NCBI RefSeq assembly: GCF_000745855.1
Contig: NZ_JQKD01000020.1
Span: 46,632 to 110,631 of the forward strand
Length of the DNA: 64,000 bases
Direction: 5' to 3'
Source of the DNA: Xenophilus azovorans DSM 13620
GTDB lineage: Bacteria; Pseudomonadota; Gammaproteobacteria; Burkholderiales; Burkholderiaceae_C
Shown: positions 18,183 to 26,466 of the stretch, in pieces
How positions within the stretch are numbered: the first letter of the stretch is position 1
How the letters are laid out: every line of letters starts with the position of its first letter
Notes under the pieces: model-generated
Told to the model about the DNA's origin: nothing
The model's database searches: none
What the model saw: the letters and a program-made list of their open reading frames with translations, nothing else
Program-made: the position numbers and the translations under genes

Positions 18183-18707
18183 TCATGCGCGGCCGTCCAT
18201 CAGGTCCAGCAGAGCGCGGCCCTGGGCGGTATGGGCGGTCAGCGTGACGCTGCGGGTGTCGTCGTTGTCGCTCATTGCTTCTATTTTAATAGCGATGTCC
18301 TCAATGGGAATGCGCCCCGCGGCATTGCCGGGCCATTCGGCGAGTTTCAGCCCCGGTCCGGCGAAGATGTCACGGAAGCCCGCGTCATCCCATTCGCGCG
18401 GATCACCGAAGCGGTAGAAGTCGAAGTGGTGCACCGGCAGACCGCCGGCGGCGGTGTGCGGTTCCACGACCGCGTAGGTCGGGCTCTTGATGCGGCCCTG
18501 CACGCCCAGCGCGCGCAGCAGGTGGCGCACGAAGGTGGTCTTGCCCGCGCCCAGGTCGCCGTGCAGCGCGATGAACAGGTCGCGCAGCGCCGACCGCTGC
18601 GCCATCGCGTCGGCGATGCGATGCGCGAAGGCGGCGGTGTCTTCCTCGTCGCGCCAGTGCGCGTGAAGGGGCGTTCCTAAAATCGGCGGGTGGTCGTCGG
18701 CACTCAA
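18183..18707 (-). CDS. tsaE: tRNA threonylcarbamoyladenosine biosynthesis ATPase TsaE
   Basis: A 174-residue P-loop ATPase needed for t6A formation on ANN-decoding tRNAs, with Walker A GDLGAGKTT near residue 50, then the conserved KSPTYAVVE and HFDFYRF blocks. No in-frame ATG lies far enough upstream of the Walker motif, so I start it at the TTG at 18707; an internal ATG (about 18605) would leave too little N-terminus. With the TTG start, its first 18 bases overlap the start of queG on the other strand. Confidence 0.9.
   Translation of the reverse strand: MSADDHPPILGTPLHAHWRDEEDTAAFAHRIADAMAQRSALRDLFIALHGDLGAGKTTFVRHLLRALGVQGRIKSPTYAVVEPHTAAGGLPVHHFDFYRFGDPREWDDAGFRDIFAGPGLKLAEWPGNAAGRIPIEDIAIKIEAMSDNDDTRSVTLTAHTAQGRALLDLMDGRA
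18678..18683 (+). promoter_or_regulatory. -10 element (TAAAAT) next to the queG start
   Basis: TAAAAT, five of six to consensus, ends six bases before the GTG at 18690, so transcription would begin at about the start codon. No ribosome binding site is visible, which supports a leaderless start. Confidence 0.45.
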
Positions 18708-19868
18708 CTCGTCACTCGGCTCCGTGCATGGGCGCGTGAGCTGGGATTCTCCCAAATCGGTGTGGCGGGCATCGATCTGTCGAGCGCGGAGCCCGGACTG
18801 GCGCGCTGGCTGGCCGACGGTTTCCACGGCGACATGGACTACATGGCGGCCCACGGCATGCGCCGTGCGCGTCCGGCCGAGCTGGTGCCCGGCACGGTGA
18901 GCGTGATCACCGCGCGCATGGACTACCTGCCGCGCGACACGCCCGGGGACTGGCAGCGCGTCGAGTTCCAGCGCCTGGAGCGGCCAGGCGAGGCGGTGGT
19001 GTCCATCTACGCCCGCGGCCGCGACTACCACAAGGTGCTGCGTGCGCGGCTGCAGAAGCTGGCCGAGCGGCTGGCGGCGGAGCTCGGCCCCTTCGGCCAC
19101 CGCGTGTTCACCGACTCGGCGCCGGTGCTGGAGGCCGAGCTCGCCTCGCGCAGCGGCCAGGGCTGGCGCGGCAAGCACACGCTGGTGCTGGACCGCGAGG
19201 CCGGCTCGATGTTCTTCCTCGGCGAGATCTACGTCGACCTGGCCCTGCCGCCCAGCAAGCCCGTCACGGCCCACTGCGGGAGCTGCAGCGCCTGCATCGA
19301 CATCTGCCCGACGCAGGCCATCGTCGCGCCGCACCGGCTCGACGCGCGGCGCTGCATCTCCTACCTCACGATCGAGCACAAGGGGCCGATCCCCGAGCCG
19401 CTGCGCGCGCCCATGGGCAACCGCATCTACGGCTGCGACGACTGCCAGCTCGCCTGCCCCTGGAACAAGTTCGCGCAGCGCAGCAGCCTGCCCGACTTCG
19501 ACGCGCGCGAGGAACTGGCCGGCAGCACGCTGGCCCAACTGTTCGCCTGGGACGAGCCGGCCTTCCTCTCGCGCACCGAAGGCAGCCCGATCCGCCGCAT
19601 CGGCCACGAGCGCTGGCTGCGCAACATCGCCGTGGCCCTGGGCAACGCGCTGCGCGCCGGCGAGCCCGGCGCGGGCGAGGCGCTGGCCGCGCGGCGCGAC
19701 CACCCGAGCGCGCTGGTGCGCGAGCACGTGGCCTGGGGCCTGGCGCAGGCGCCGCTGGCGCAGGCTGAGCCCGCGCACCGTTACCGCAGGCTGAGCGCGA
19801 AGGGCAGGCTCGCCATGCCCAGCAGCGTCGACAGCGTCACCAGCCCGGCGACGAAGGGCCCGTTGTAG
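18690..19868 (+). CDS. queG: Epoxyqueuosine reductase QueG
   Basis: A 392-residue enzyme performing the last step of queuosine synthesis in tRNA, reducing epoxyqueuosine with cobalamin and two 4Fe-4S clusters. The Cys set CGSCSACIDICPTQAI and the second set CDDCQLACPWN bind the clusters. The start is a GTG preceded by TAAAAT rather than a Shine-Dalgarno sequence. The last 88 bases overlap the convergent transporter gene, giving a C-terminal tail of about 29 residues that reads antisense to it; this tail is probably not conserved. Confidence 0.93.
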   Translation: MVVGTQLVTRLRAWARELGFSQIGVAGIDLSSAEPGLARWLADGFHGDMDYMAAHGMRRARPAELVPGTVSVITARMDYLPRDTPGDWQRVEFQRLERPGEAVVSIYARGRDYHKVLRARLQKLAERLAAELGPFGHRVFTDSAPVLEAELASRSGQGWRGKHTLVLDREAGSMFFLGEIYVDLALPPSKPVTAHCGSCSACIDICPTQAIVAPHRLDARRCISYLTIEHKGPIPEPLRAPMGNRIYGCDDCQLACPWNKFAQRSSLPDFDAREELAGSTLAQLFAWDEPAFLSRTEGSPIRRIGHERWLRNIAVALGNALRAGEPGAGEALAARRDHPSALVREHVAWGLAQAPLAQAEPAHRYRRLSAKGRLAMPSSVDSVTSPATKGPL

Positions 19869-20695
19869 CCCATGCGCGCCGCCAGCACGTAGGCGCTGGA
19901 GGCGGTGGGCACGGCCGAGAAGGCCAGCAGCACGGCGGCCTGCGCCGGCGCCAGGCGCAGCAGGTGCGCCAGCCCCCAGCCCACCAGCGGCAGCAGCAGG
20001 TGCCGGATCGACAGCACCGACACCGCCAGCGCCTTGCCGCGCGCCAGGCTGGCGAACTGCATGCCGGCGCCGGCCGCCATCAGCCCGAGCGGCAGCGAGG
20101 CGCCGCCGATGCGGTTGAAGGTGGGCGTCAGCCAGGCGGGAATGCCCAGGCCCAGCAGGTTGGACAGCAGCCCCGCGGCGGTGGCGATGATGAGCGGATT
20201 GCGCACCAGCTGCCCCAGGAAGCCCGCGCCCCCGTGGCGCGCCATCGGCCACACGGCCGCCACGTTCATCAGCGGCACGCACACGCCGATGAGCACCGCG
20301 ATCAGCAGCAGCCCCTCGGCGCCGGCCAGCCGCTCGGCCATCGTCAGGCAGATGAAGGAGTTGAAGCGGAAGCCCACCTGCGCGCTGGCCGCGTGGTCGC
20401 GCCGGTCGATGCGCCCGCGCAGGCCGGGCAGCCAGGGCAGGGCGTAGGCCATCGCGATGCCCGCCAGGCTGACCCCCACGCCGCCGACCAGCAGGTGCGA
20501 GGTCACGCCGAAATCGATCGGGCTGCGCACGATCGAATGGAACAGCAGCACGGGAAAGAGGAAGTAGTACACCAGGCTCTCGACCTGGTCCCAGACGCGG
20601 CGGTCCAGTGCGGTGAAGCGGCACAGCAGCCAGCCGCAGGCGATCAACGAGAAATCGGGAAACAGCAGCTGGGCATAGTTCACCCGATCGAGCAT
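19781..20695 (-). CDS. AEC family transporter
   Basis: A 304-residue membrane protein with about ten hydrophobic helices in two halves, matching the auxin-efflux-carrier family (YfdV/MdcF-like). Bacterial members export or import small organic acids; the substrate is unknown. I use the ATG at 20695; a GTG at 20707 is possible. Its 3' end overlaps queG by 88 bases. It is divergent from the Bug-type binding protein gene, itself a carboxylate-binding family, though no functional link is shown. Confidence 0.88.
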   Translation of the reverse strand: MLDRVNYAQLLFPDFSLIACGWLLCRFTALDRRVWDQVESLVYYFLFPVLLFHSIVRSPIDFGVTSHLLVGGVGVSLAGIAMAYALPWLPGLRGRIDRRDHAASAQVGFRFNSFICLTMAERLAGAEGLLLIAVLIGVCVPLMNVAAVWPMARHGGAGFLGQLVRNPLIIATAAGLLSNLLGLGIPAWLTPTFNRIGGASLPLGLMAAGAGMQFASLARGKALAVSVLSIRHLLLPLVGWGLAHLLRLAPAQAAVLLAFSAVPTASSAYVLAARMGYNGPFVAGLVTLSTLLGMASLPFALSLR

Positions 20696-20764
20696 AAACC
20701 GGCCCACCCTTGGGTAATCCAGGGCATGGCGGGGCCCGCGGAGCCGCTAGCATGCGGCCTGCAT

Positions 20765-20795
20765 CGCACCTGGCTCCCGGGTGCGTTCCTTTTTT
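20765..20795 (+). terminator. Terminator-like hairpin in the leader of the Bug-type gene
   Basis: CGCACCTGG pairs with CCGGGTGCG (9 bp, one G-T pair) around CTC, followed by TTCC and TTTTTT. It lies 38 bases before the ATG of the binding protein gene, with no plus-strand gene ending upstream for 900 bases, so it looks like an attenuator rather than the end of a gene. Confidence 0.6.
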
Positions 20796-20832
20796 CTTCC
20801 CGTTCTCCAACCTCTCACAAGGAGCTTCGACG

Positions 20833-21810
20833 ATGCAACGTCGCCAATGGACCGCTCTGGCGGGCGCCACCGTGCTCGCCACCCTGGCCGCAGGCCCCGC
20901 CTGGGCCCAGAACTACCCGGACAAGCCCATCGAACTGCAGGTGCCCTTCGCGCCCGGCGGCACCACGGACATCATCGCCCGCGTGGTGGGCGACCCGCTG
21001 GGCAAGACGCTCGGCCAGCCGGTGGTCGTGATCAACAAGGCCGGCGGCGGCGGCGTGGTGGGCGCGGCCGAGACGGCGCGCGCGACACCCGACGGCTACA
21101 AGCTGGGCGTGGCCACCGTGTCGAGCACGGCCGCCAACCCGGCGATCAACCCCAAGATCCCGTACAACCCGATCACGGACTTCACGCCCATCATCAACAT
21201 CGCGGCCACGCCCAACGTGATCGCGGTGAACCCCAACTTCCCGGCCAAGGACTACCAGGCCTTCATCGCCGAGCTGAAGAAGAGCCCGGGCAAGTACTCC
21301 TATGCTTCCTCGGGCACGGGCGGCATCGGCCACCTGCTGATGGAGCTGTACAAGAGCATGACGAACACCTTCGTCACGCACATCCCCTACCGCGGCGCCG
21401 GCCCGGCGCTGAACGATGTGGTGGCCGGCCAGGTGCCGATCATCTTCGACAACCTGCCCTCGGCGCTGCCCTTCATCAAGGCCGGCAAGCTGGTGCCGCT
21501 GGTGGTGGCCGCGCCGCAGCGCCTGAAGGACCTGCCCAACGTCCCCACCTTCAAGGAAGTGGGCCTGGAGCCCGTCAACCGCATGGCCTACTACGGCATC
21601 CTCGGCCCCAAGGGCCTGCCGAAGGACGTGGTCGACAAGATCAGCGCCGGCACCAAGAAGGCGCTGGAGGACCCGGCCGTCAAGAAGCGCATCGAGGACA
21701 CCGGTTCCATCATCGTGGCCAACACGCCCGAGCAGTTCGCGGCGCAGATCAAGGCCGAGTTCGACATCTACAAGGAAGTCGTCCAGAAGCAGAAGCTCAC
21801 CCTGGAATGA
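20833..21810 (+). CDS. Tripartite tricarboxylate transporter substrate-binding protein (Bug/TctC family)
   Basis: A 325-residue periplasmic binding protein. The signal peptide ends GPAWA, followed by [16 protein letters not shown], the hallmark start of mature Bug proteins; [14 protein letters not shown] and [11 protein letters not shown] are further family blocks. These bind small carboxylates. No TctA/TctB membrane genes are adjacent, as is usual for the many orphan Bug genes of this family of bacteria. AAGGAG lies eight bases before the ATG, and a terminator follows. Ligand unknown. Confidence 0.93.
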   Translation: MQRRQWTALAGATVLATLAAGPAWAQNYPDKPIELQVPFAPGGTTDIIARVVGDPLGKTLGQPVVVINKAGGGGVVGAAETARATPDGYKLGVATVSSTAANPAINPKIPYNPITDFTPIINIAATPNVIAVNPNFPAKDYQAFIAELKKSPGKYSYASSGTGGIGHLLMELYKSMTNTFVTHIPYRGAGPALNDVVAGQVPIIFDNLPSALPFIKAGKLVPLVVAAPQRLKDLPNVPTFKEVGLEPVNRMAYYGILGPKGLPKDVVDKISAGTKKALEDPAVKKRIEDTGSIIVANTPEQFAAQIKAEFDIYKEVVQKQKLTLE

Positions 21811-21832
21811 GCCCGCGCGCTGCGCGATGAAG

Positions 21833-21854
21833 GCCGCCTTCGGGCGGCTTTTTT
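21833..21854 (+). terminator. Intrinsic terminator after the Bug-type gene
   Basis: GCCGCC-TTCG-GGCGGC followed by six T, 22 bases after the stop. The T-run also forms the left arm of the repeat copy that begins at 21849. Confidence 0.9.
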
Positions 21855-21932
21855 CATCGTCGGGCCGCCCCAAGATGAAAAAGCACCCCCTCGGGGGATC
21901 GGCCAACCGTGAAGCGGTTGGCCGAGGGGGGC
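21849..21932 (+). repeat. Three-hairpin dispersed repeat, copy A
   Basis: Copy A of a four-copy family (others at 34303, 47366, 50471). Hairpin 1: TTTTTCATC and GATGAAAAA enclose GTCGGGCCGCCCCAA. Hairpin 2: CCCCC-TC-GGGGG. Hairpin 3: GGCCAACCG and CGGTTGGCC around TGAAG. CCCCCTCGG and CCGAGGGGG can also pair around hairpin 3. It lies between the Bug terminator and xerD. Confidence 0.85.
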
Positions 21933-21956
21933 ATTTCCATTTGCTATCGTCAAGCG

Positions 21957-22862
21957 ATGACCGACGCGGCCGCCGCCACGCTCCCCGAGATCGACGAGTT
22001 CATCGACGCGCTGTGGCTGGAACACGGCCTGGCGAAGAACACGCTGGCCGCCTACCGGCGCGACCTGGCGCTGCTGGGGCAGTGGCTGGCCGGGCGCGGC
22101 CGGCCGCTCGATGCGGCGCAGGAGAGCGACCTGCAGGCCTACATGGGCGCACGCTTGGCCGAGAAGGGCAAGGCCACCTCCGCCAACCGTCGGCTGACGG
22201 TCTTCAAGCGCTACTACCGCTGGGCCGTGCGCGAGCGCCGCATCGCTGCCGACCCGACGCTGCGGCTGGTGCCCGCGCGCCAGGCGATGCGCGTGCCCAA
22301 GACGCTGAGCGAGGCGCAGGTGGAGGCCCTGCTCGCCGCGCCCGATATCGACACGCCGCTGGGCCTGCGCGACCGCGCCATGCTGGAGCTGATGTACGCC
22401 AGCGGCCTGCGGGTGAGCGAGCTGGTGGCGCTCAAGGCCTTCGACATCAGCCTCGCCGACGGCGTGCTGCGCGTGCTGGGCAAGGGCAGCAAGGAGCGCC
22501 TGGTGCCCTTCGGCGAGGAGGCGCGGCGCTGGATCGAGCGCTACATGGCCGATGCGCGGCCCGTCATCCTGGGTGGCCAGCAGACCGAGGACTTCTTCGC
22601 CACCGCGCGCGGCGCCGGCATGACGCGCGCCATGTTCTGGGTCATCGTCAAGAAGCAGGCGCATGCGGCAGGCATCCACGTGCCGCTGTCGCCGCACACG
22701 CTGCGGCATGCCTTCGCCACCCACCTGCTGAACCACGGCGCCGACCTGCGCGCGGTGCAACTGCTGCTGGGGCATGCCGACATCTCGACGACGACCATCT
22801 ACACCCACGTCGCGCGCGAGCGCCTGAAGCAGCTGCATGCCGCGCACCATCCCCGTGGCTGA
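21957..22862 (+). CDS. xerD: Site-specific tyrosine recombinase XerD
   Basis: A 301-residue tyrosine recombinase that resolves chromosome dimers at dif with XerC. An N-terminal SAM-like DNA-binding domain (about residues 8-95) is followed by the catalytic domain: Arg in ASGLRVSEL, Lys in GKGSKERL, HTLRHAFATHLL (HxxR), then LGHADISTTTIYTH with His and the nucleophile Tyr. It ends close after the Tyr, as XerD does. No attachment site or integron features are near. The ATG at 21957 has no clear Shine-Dalgarno; TATCGT just upstream may be a -10. Confidence 0.94.
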   Translation: MTDAAAATLPEIDEFIDALWLEHGLAKNTLAAYRRDLALLGQWLAGRGRPLDAAQESDLQAYMGARLAEKGKATSANRRLTVFKRYYRWAVRERRIAADPTLRLVPARQAMRVPKTLSEAQVEALLAAPDIDTPLGLRDRAMLELMYASGLRVSELVALKAFDISLADGVLRVLGKGSKERLVPFGEEARRWIERYMADARPVILGGQQTEDFFATARGAGMTRAMFWVIVKKQAHAAGIHVPLSPHTLRHAFATHLLNHGADLRAVQLLLGHADISTTTIYTHVARERLKQLHAAHHPRG

Positions 22863-23625
22863 CGATCCCGGTCTGCGCGTGGGCTGCGCCGGCTGGAGCC
22901 TGCGGCGGGCGCTGTGGCCGCGCTTCCCGGCCGAGGGCAGCCACCTGCAGCGCTATGCGGCACGCTTCGACGCGGTGGAGATCGACACCTCGTTCTACCG
23001 CCCGCACCGCACCGAGACCTATGCGCGCTGGGCGGCGGGCACGCCGGCGCATTTCCGCTTCGCCGTCAAGCTGCCCAAGGCGGTCACCCACGACGCGCGG
23101 CTGCGGGCCGCCGATGCCCTGCTCGACGATTTCATGGGCCAGGTGGCCGGCCTGGGCGACAGGCTCGGCTGCCTGGTGGTGCAGCTCGCGCCGAGCCATG
23201 CCTGCGATGCGCCGGTCGCCGGCCGCTTCCTGGGCGCGCTGCGGCACCGCCATGCGGGCGCCGTCGCGCTGGAGCCGCGCCATGCCTCCTGGTTCACGCC
23301 CGAGGCCGAGGCGCTGCTGTCGCGCCACCGCGTCGGGCGTGTGCTGGCCGACCCGGTGCTGCACGCCGGCGGCGAGCGGCCCGGCGGCTGGCCGGGGCTG
23401 GCGTACCTGCGGCTGCACTGCAGGCCGCGGGTGTACTGGTCGGCCTACGACGACGCGCTGATGGAACGCCTGGCCGTGCGCCTCGCGCTGGCCCGCCGCG
23501 AGGGCGCGGCCTGCTGGTGCATCCTCGACAACACCGCCGCCGGAGAGGCCGTCGGCAACGCGCTCACGCTGCAGGCGAAGCTGGCCGGCCTGGCGCACCC
23601 GCCCCGCAAGGAGACATCTTCATGA
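22837..23625 (+). CDS. DUF72 domain protein
   Basis: A 262-residue TIM-barrel-like protein of the DUF72 (YecE) family, with RVGCAGWSLRRALWP, VEIDTSFYRPHR and FRFAVKLPKAVTH. The usual signature reads TFYRPP; here SFYRPHR. Function of the family is not established. The ATG lies inside the last 26 bases of xerD and the stop overlaps the next start (ATGA), so the three genes are probably one transcript. Confidence 0.88.
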   Translation: MPRTIPVADDPGLRVGCAGWSLRRALWPRFPAEGSHLQRYAARFDAVEIDTSFYRPHRTETYARWAAGTPAHFRFAVKLPKAVTHDARLRAADALLDDFMGQVAGLGDRLGCLVVQLAPSHACDAPVAGRFLGALRHRHAGAVALEPRHASWFTPEAEALLSRHRVGRVLADPVLHAGGERPGGWPGLAYLRLHCRPRVYWSAYDDALMERLAVRLALARREGAACWCILDNTAAGEAVGNALTLQAKLAGLAHPPRKETSS

Positions 23626-24101
23626 CCGCTGCCCGCCCCGACACGCTGTACCTCGAAGACCTGAAGGTCGGCGACCGCTTCACCAGCCCCGAGCATGCGC
23701 TGGACGCGGCGCAGATCGTCGCCTTCGCCCGGCAGTTCGACCCGCAGCCCTTCCATCTCGACGACGAGGCGGCCCAGGCCACCTTCTTCCGCGGCCTGGC
23801 GGCCAGCGGCTGGCACACTGCCGCGCTGACCATGCGCCTGCTGGCGACCGGCGGCCTGCCGCTGGCCGACGGCGTGATCGGCTCCGGCGGCGAACTGGCC
23901 TGGCCGCAGCCCACGCGCCCCGGCGACGTGCTGCGCGTGGAGACCGAGGTGCTGGAGATCGTGCCCTCGCGCTCGAAGCCCGGCCGCGCGCTGGTGCGGG
24001 TGCGCTGCGAGACGCGCAACCAGCGCGGCGAGGTGCTGCAGCGCTTCTCGCCGCGGCTGGTGGTGTTCAGCCGGACAGCGCCCGAAGTTCGTCGTCCGTG
24101 A
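23622..24101 (+). CDS. MaoC family dehydratase
   Basis: A 159-residue hot-dog-fold protein. ARQFDPQPFHLDDEAA holds the catalytic Asp and His of the MaoC hydratases, and AASGWHTAALTMRL is typical of this subgroup. Substrate unknown. It starts in an ATGA overlap with the DUF72 gene, with AAGGAG at nine bases, and its last 35 bases overlap the convergent DUF455 gene. Confidence 0.88.
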   Translation: MTAARPDTLYLEDLKVGDRFTSPEHALDAAQIVAFARQFDPQPFHLDDEAAQATFFRGLAASGWHTAALTMRLLATGGLPLADGVIGSGGELAWPQPTRPGDVLRVETEVLEIVPSRSKPGRALVRVRCETRNQRGEVLQRFSPRLVVFSRTAPEVRRP

Positions 24102-24888
24102 ACCCGGCGCGCGAGCGCGCCTCCAGGTTGAAGGGAGGCCTCAGGCGCGGCGCCTCGTGCCGGCGGTACAGCACGCGATAGTGGGCCAGCGGGTCCAGCC
24201 CCTGGCGCTCGCACAGCCAGCGGTACCAGCGGTTGCCCACCGCCACGTGGCCCACCTCGTCGCGCAGGATGACGTCGAGGATGCCGATGGCCTCGCGCGC
24301 GTCGGGCGTGTCCACGCGGCGCAGCTTGGCCTGGATCAGCGGCGTGGCGTCAAGGCCGCGCGCCTCCAGCGTGCGCGGCACCAGGGCCATGCGGGCGGTG
24401 GCGTCGTCCTTGGTCTTCTCGCACATGCTCCACAGCCCATCGTGGCCCGGAAAGTCGCCATAGCGCCAGCCCATGCGCTGCAGGTGGCCGTGGATCAGCG
24501 TGAAGTGCAGCGCCTCCTCATCGGCCACGCGCAGCCAGTCGCGGTAGTAGCCGGCCGGCATGCCGTCGAAGCGCCACAGCGCGTCCAGCGCGAGGTTGAT
24601 CGCGTTGAACTCGATGTGGCAGATGGAATGGATCAGCGCGGCGCGGCCCTCGTCGGTGAAGGGTGAGCGCGCGGGCACCTCCTTGGCCGGCACGCGCACG
24701 GGGCGCGCCGGGCGGCCGGGCACATCGGCGTCGTCGCCGGCGGCGCGCACCTTCCGGCACCAGGCTTCGTCCTGCACGGGGCCGGCCGCCACCCCGGCCG
24801 CGAGCGCGCGCGTCGCGGCCACCTTGTCCGCGGGGTCGGGCAGGCGAAGTGCCTCCAGGGCGCGCAGACGGGGATGAAGAGGGAGCAT
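24067..24888 (-). CDS. DUF455 ferritin-like protein
   Basis: A 273-residue protein of the DUF455 family, with a ferritin-like four-helix fold. Possible di-iron ligands are seen in HIEFNAINLALDALW, DEEALHF and RDEVGHVAVG. The reaction is unknown; relatives of the fold are di-iron oxygenases or hydroxylases. No Shine-Dalgarno is seen before the ATG; instead TAGAAT of a palindromic element lies seven bases upstream, suggesting a leaderless start. Confidence 0.85.
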   Translation of the reverse strand: MLPLHPRLRALEALRLPDPADKVAATRALAAGVAAGPVQDEAWCRKVRAAGDDADVPGRPARPVRVPAKEVPARSPFTDEGRAALIHSICHIEFNAINLALDALWRFDGMPAGYYRDWLRVADEEALHFTLIHGHLQRMGWRYGDFPGHDGLWSMCEKTKDDATARMALVPRTLEARGLDATPLIQAKLRRVDTPDAREAIGILDVILRDEVGHVAVGNRWYRWLCERQGLDPLAHYRVLYRRHEAPRLRPPFNLEARSRAGFTDDELRALSG

Positions 24889-24889
24889 G

Positions 24890-24903
24890 CCTAGAATTCT
24901 AGG
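24890..24903. promoter_or_regulatory. Palindromic -10 between DUF455 and gamma carbonic anhydrase genes
   Basis: CCTAGAATTCTAGG is a perfect 14-bp palindrome. Read either way it presents TAGAAT, five of six to the -10 consensus. Leftwards the hexamer ends seven bases before the DUF455 ATG; rightwards it is 42 bases before the carbonic anhydrase ATG. No good -35 is visible on either side. Confidence 0.5.
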
Positions 24904-24939
24904 AATCCCCCACATCCACCATCCCACGGAGACGAACAC

Positions 24940-25464
24940 ATGGCCCTCTACGAACTCGACGGCGTGGCGCCGCAACTCGGCGAGGGCGCCTGGGTGGCCG
25001 ACAGCGCGCAGGTGATCGGCAAGGTGACGATGGCCGAAGGCAGCAGCGTCTGGTTCGGCGCCGTGCTGCGCGGCGATACCGAAGCGCTGACGATCGGCCG
25101 CAACAGCAACGTCCAGGACCTGTCCGTTCTGCATACCGACGTCGACTGCCCGCTGACCATCGGCGAGAACGTGACGGTGGGCCACCAGGTCATGCTGCAC
25201 GGCTGCACCATCGGCGACAACTCGCTGGTCGGCATCCAGGCCGTGGTCTTGAACAATGCCCGCATCGGCCGCAACTGCATCGTCGGCGCCGGCAGCGTGG
25301 TGACGGAGGGCAAGGAGTTCCCGGACAACTCCCTCATCATCGGCGCGCCGGCCAAGGTGGTGCGCACGCTGGACGACGCGGCTGTCGAGAAGCTGCGCCA
25401 GAGCGCGGAACACTACGTGGACAACGCCCGACGCTTCGCGAAGGGCCTGAAGAAGATCGGCTGA
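24940..25464 (+). CDS. Gamma carbonic anhydrase family protein
   Basis: A 174-residue left-handed beta-helix protein with hexapeptide repeats (IGENVTVGHQ, IGDNSLVGIQ, IGRNCIVGAG). Three His residues that bind zinc in gamma carbonic anhydrases are present: VLHTDVDCP, VGHQ and MLHGC. It resembles YrdA, whose activity is uncertain. GGAG precedes the ATG. It is five bases upstream of hslO and likely co-transcribed. Confidence 0.9.
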   Translation: MALYELDGVAPQLGEGAWVADSAQVIGKVTMAEGSSVWFGAVLRGDTEALTIGRNSNVQDLSVLHTDVDCPLTIGENVTVGHQVMLHGCTIGDNSLVGIQAVVLNNARIGRNCIVGAGSVVTEGKEFPDNSLIIGAPAKVVRTLDDAAVEKLRQSAEHYVDNARRFAKGLKKIG

Positions 25465-25469
25465 CCCCC

Positions 25470-26456
25470 TTGAGCGAACTGCACACCTTCCTTTTCGACG
25501 GCCTGCCGGTGCGCGGCATGCTGGTGCGCCTGGACTCGGCGTGGCAGGAGATCCTTGCGCGGCGGGCCTCGAACACGCACACCGGCGCCTACCCCGAGCC
25601 GGTGGCCGAACTGCTGGGCGAGATGGCCGCCGCCTCGGTGCTGATGCAGTCCAACATCAAGTTCCAGGGCTCGCTGATCCTGCAGGTCTTCGGCGACGGG
25701 CCGGTCAAGCTGATGGTGGCCGAAGCGCAGCCGGACCTGAGCGTGCGCGCCACGGCCAGCGTGGTGGGCGAGGTGGCGCCGGATGCGCGCCTGCCCGACC
25801 TGGTGAACGTGGGCAACAAGGGCCGCTGCGCCATCACCCTGGACCCGAAGGAGCGTCTGCCCGGCCAGCAGCCCTACCAGGGCGTGGTGCCGCTGTTCGG
25901 CGACCGGGGCGAGAAGCTCGGCCGCCTGTCGGAGGTGCTGCAGCACTACATGCTGCAGAGCGAGCAGCTCGACACCACGCTGGTGCTGGCGGCCGACGCC
26001 AAGGTGGCGGCCGGCCTGCTGATCCAGCGCCTGCCGCTGGCGGGCACCGCCAACCTGGCGGGCCGCGCCGGCGAGCGCGACGAGGACCACATCGGCCGCA
26101 ACGAGGACTACAACCGCATCGCCATCCTGGCCGCCAGCCTGACCCGCGAGGAACTGCTGACGCTGGACACCGAGACCATCCTGCGCCGCCTGTTCTGGGA
26201 GGAGAAGCTGCTGCGCTTCGAGCCGCGCACCGGCATGCTGGGCCCGCGCTTCGCCTGCACCTGCAGCCGCGAGCGCGTGGCGAACATGCTGCGCGGCCTG
26301 GGCGAGGCCGAGGCCAAGGACATCCTGGCCGAGCGCGGGCAGATCGAGGTGGGCTGCGACTTCTGCGGCAAGCAGTACCGCTTCGACGCGGTGGACGCGG
26401 CGCAGTTGTTCACCGCGCCCGGCGGGCAGGTGCCGGGCAGCAGCGTGGTGCAGTAG
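25470..26456 (+). CDS. hslO: Redox-regulated chaperone Hsp33
   Basis: A 328-residue holdase chaperone activated by oxidative stress. The C-terminal zinc switch is present as CTC (in RFACTCSRERV) and CDFC, giving the CxC and CxxC pattern. The start is a TTG: it gives the family N-terminus SELHTFLFDGLPVRGM, and no ATG lies in range. It ends ten bases from the convergent gene. Confidence 0.95.
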   Translation: MSELHTFLFDGLPVRGMLVRLDSAWQEILARRASNTHTGAYPEPVAELLGEMAAASVLMQSNIKFQGSLILQVFGDGPVKLMVAEAQPDLSVRATASVVGEVAPDARLPDLVNVGNKGRCAITLDPKERLPGQQPYQGVVPLFGDRGEKLGRLSEVLQHYMLQSEQLDTTLVLAADAKVAAGLLIQRLPLAGTANLAGRAGERDEDHIGRNEDYNRIAILAASLTREELLTLDTETILRRLFWEEKLLRFEPRTGMLGPRFACTCSRERVANMLRGLGEAEAKDILAERGQIEVGCDFCGKQYRFDAVDAAQLFTAPGGQVPGSSVVQ

Positions 26457-26466
26457 CCGCTGCCGC

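Noticed and set aside
21957..22862. The tyrosine recombinase as an integron or phage integrase
   Set aside because: Length, domain layout and the motif set fit XerD; there are no attachment repeats, tRNA gene, cassettes or phage genes around it.
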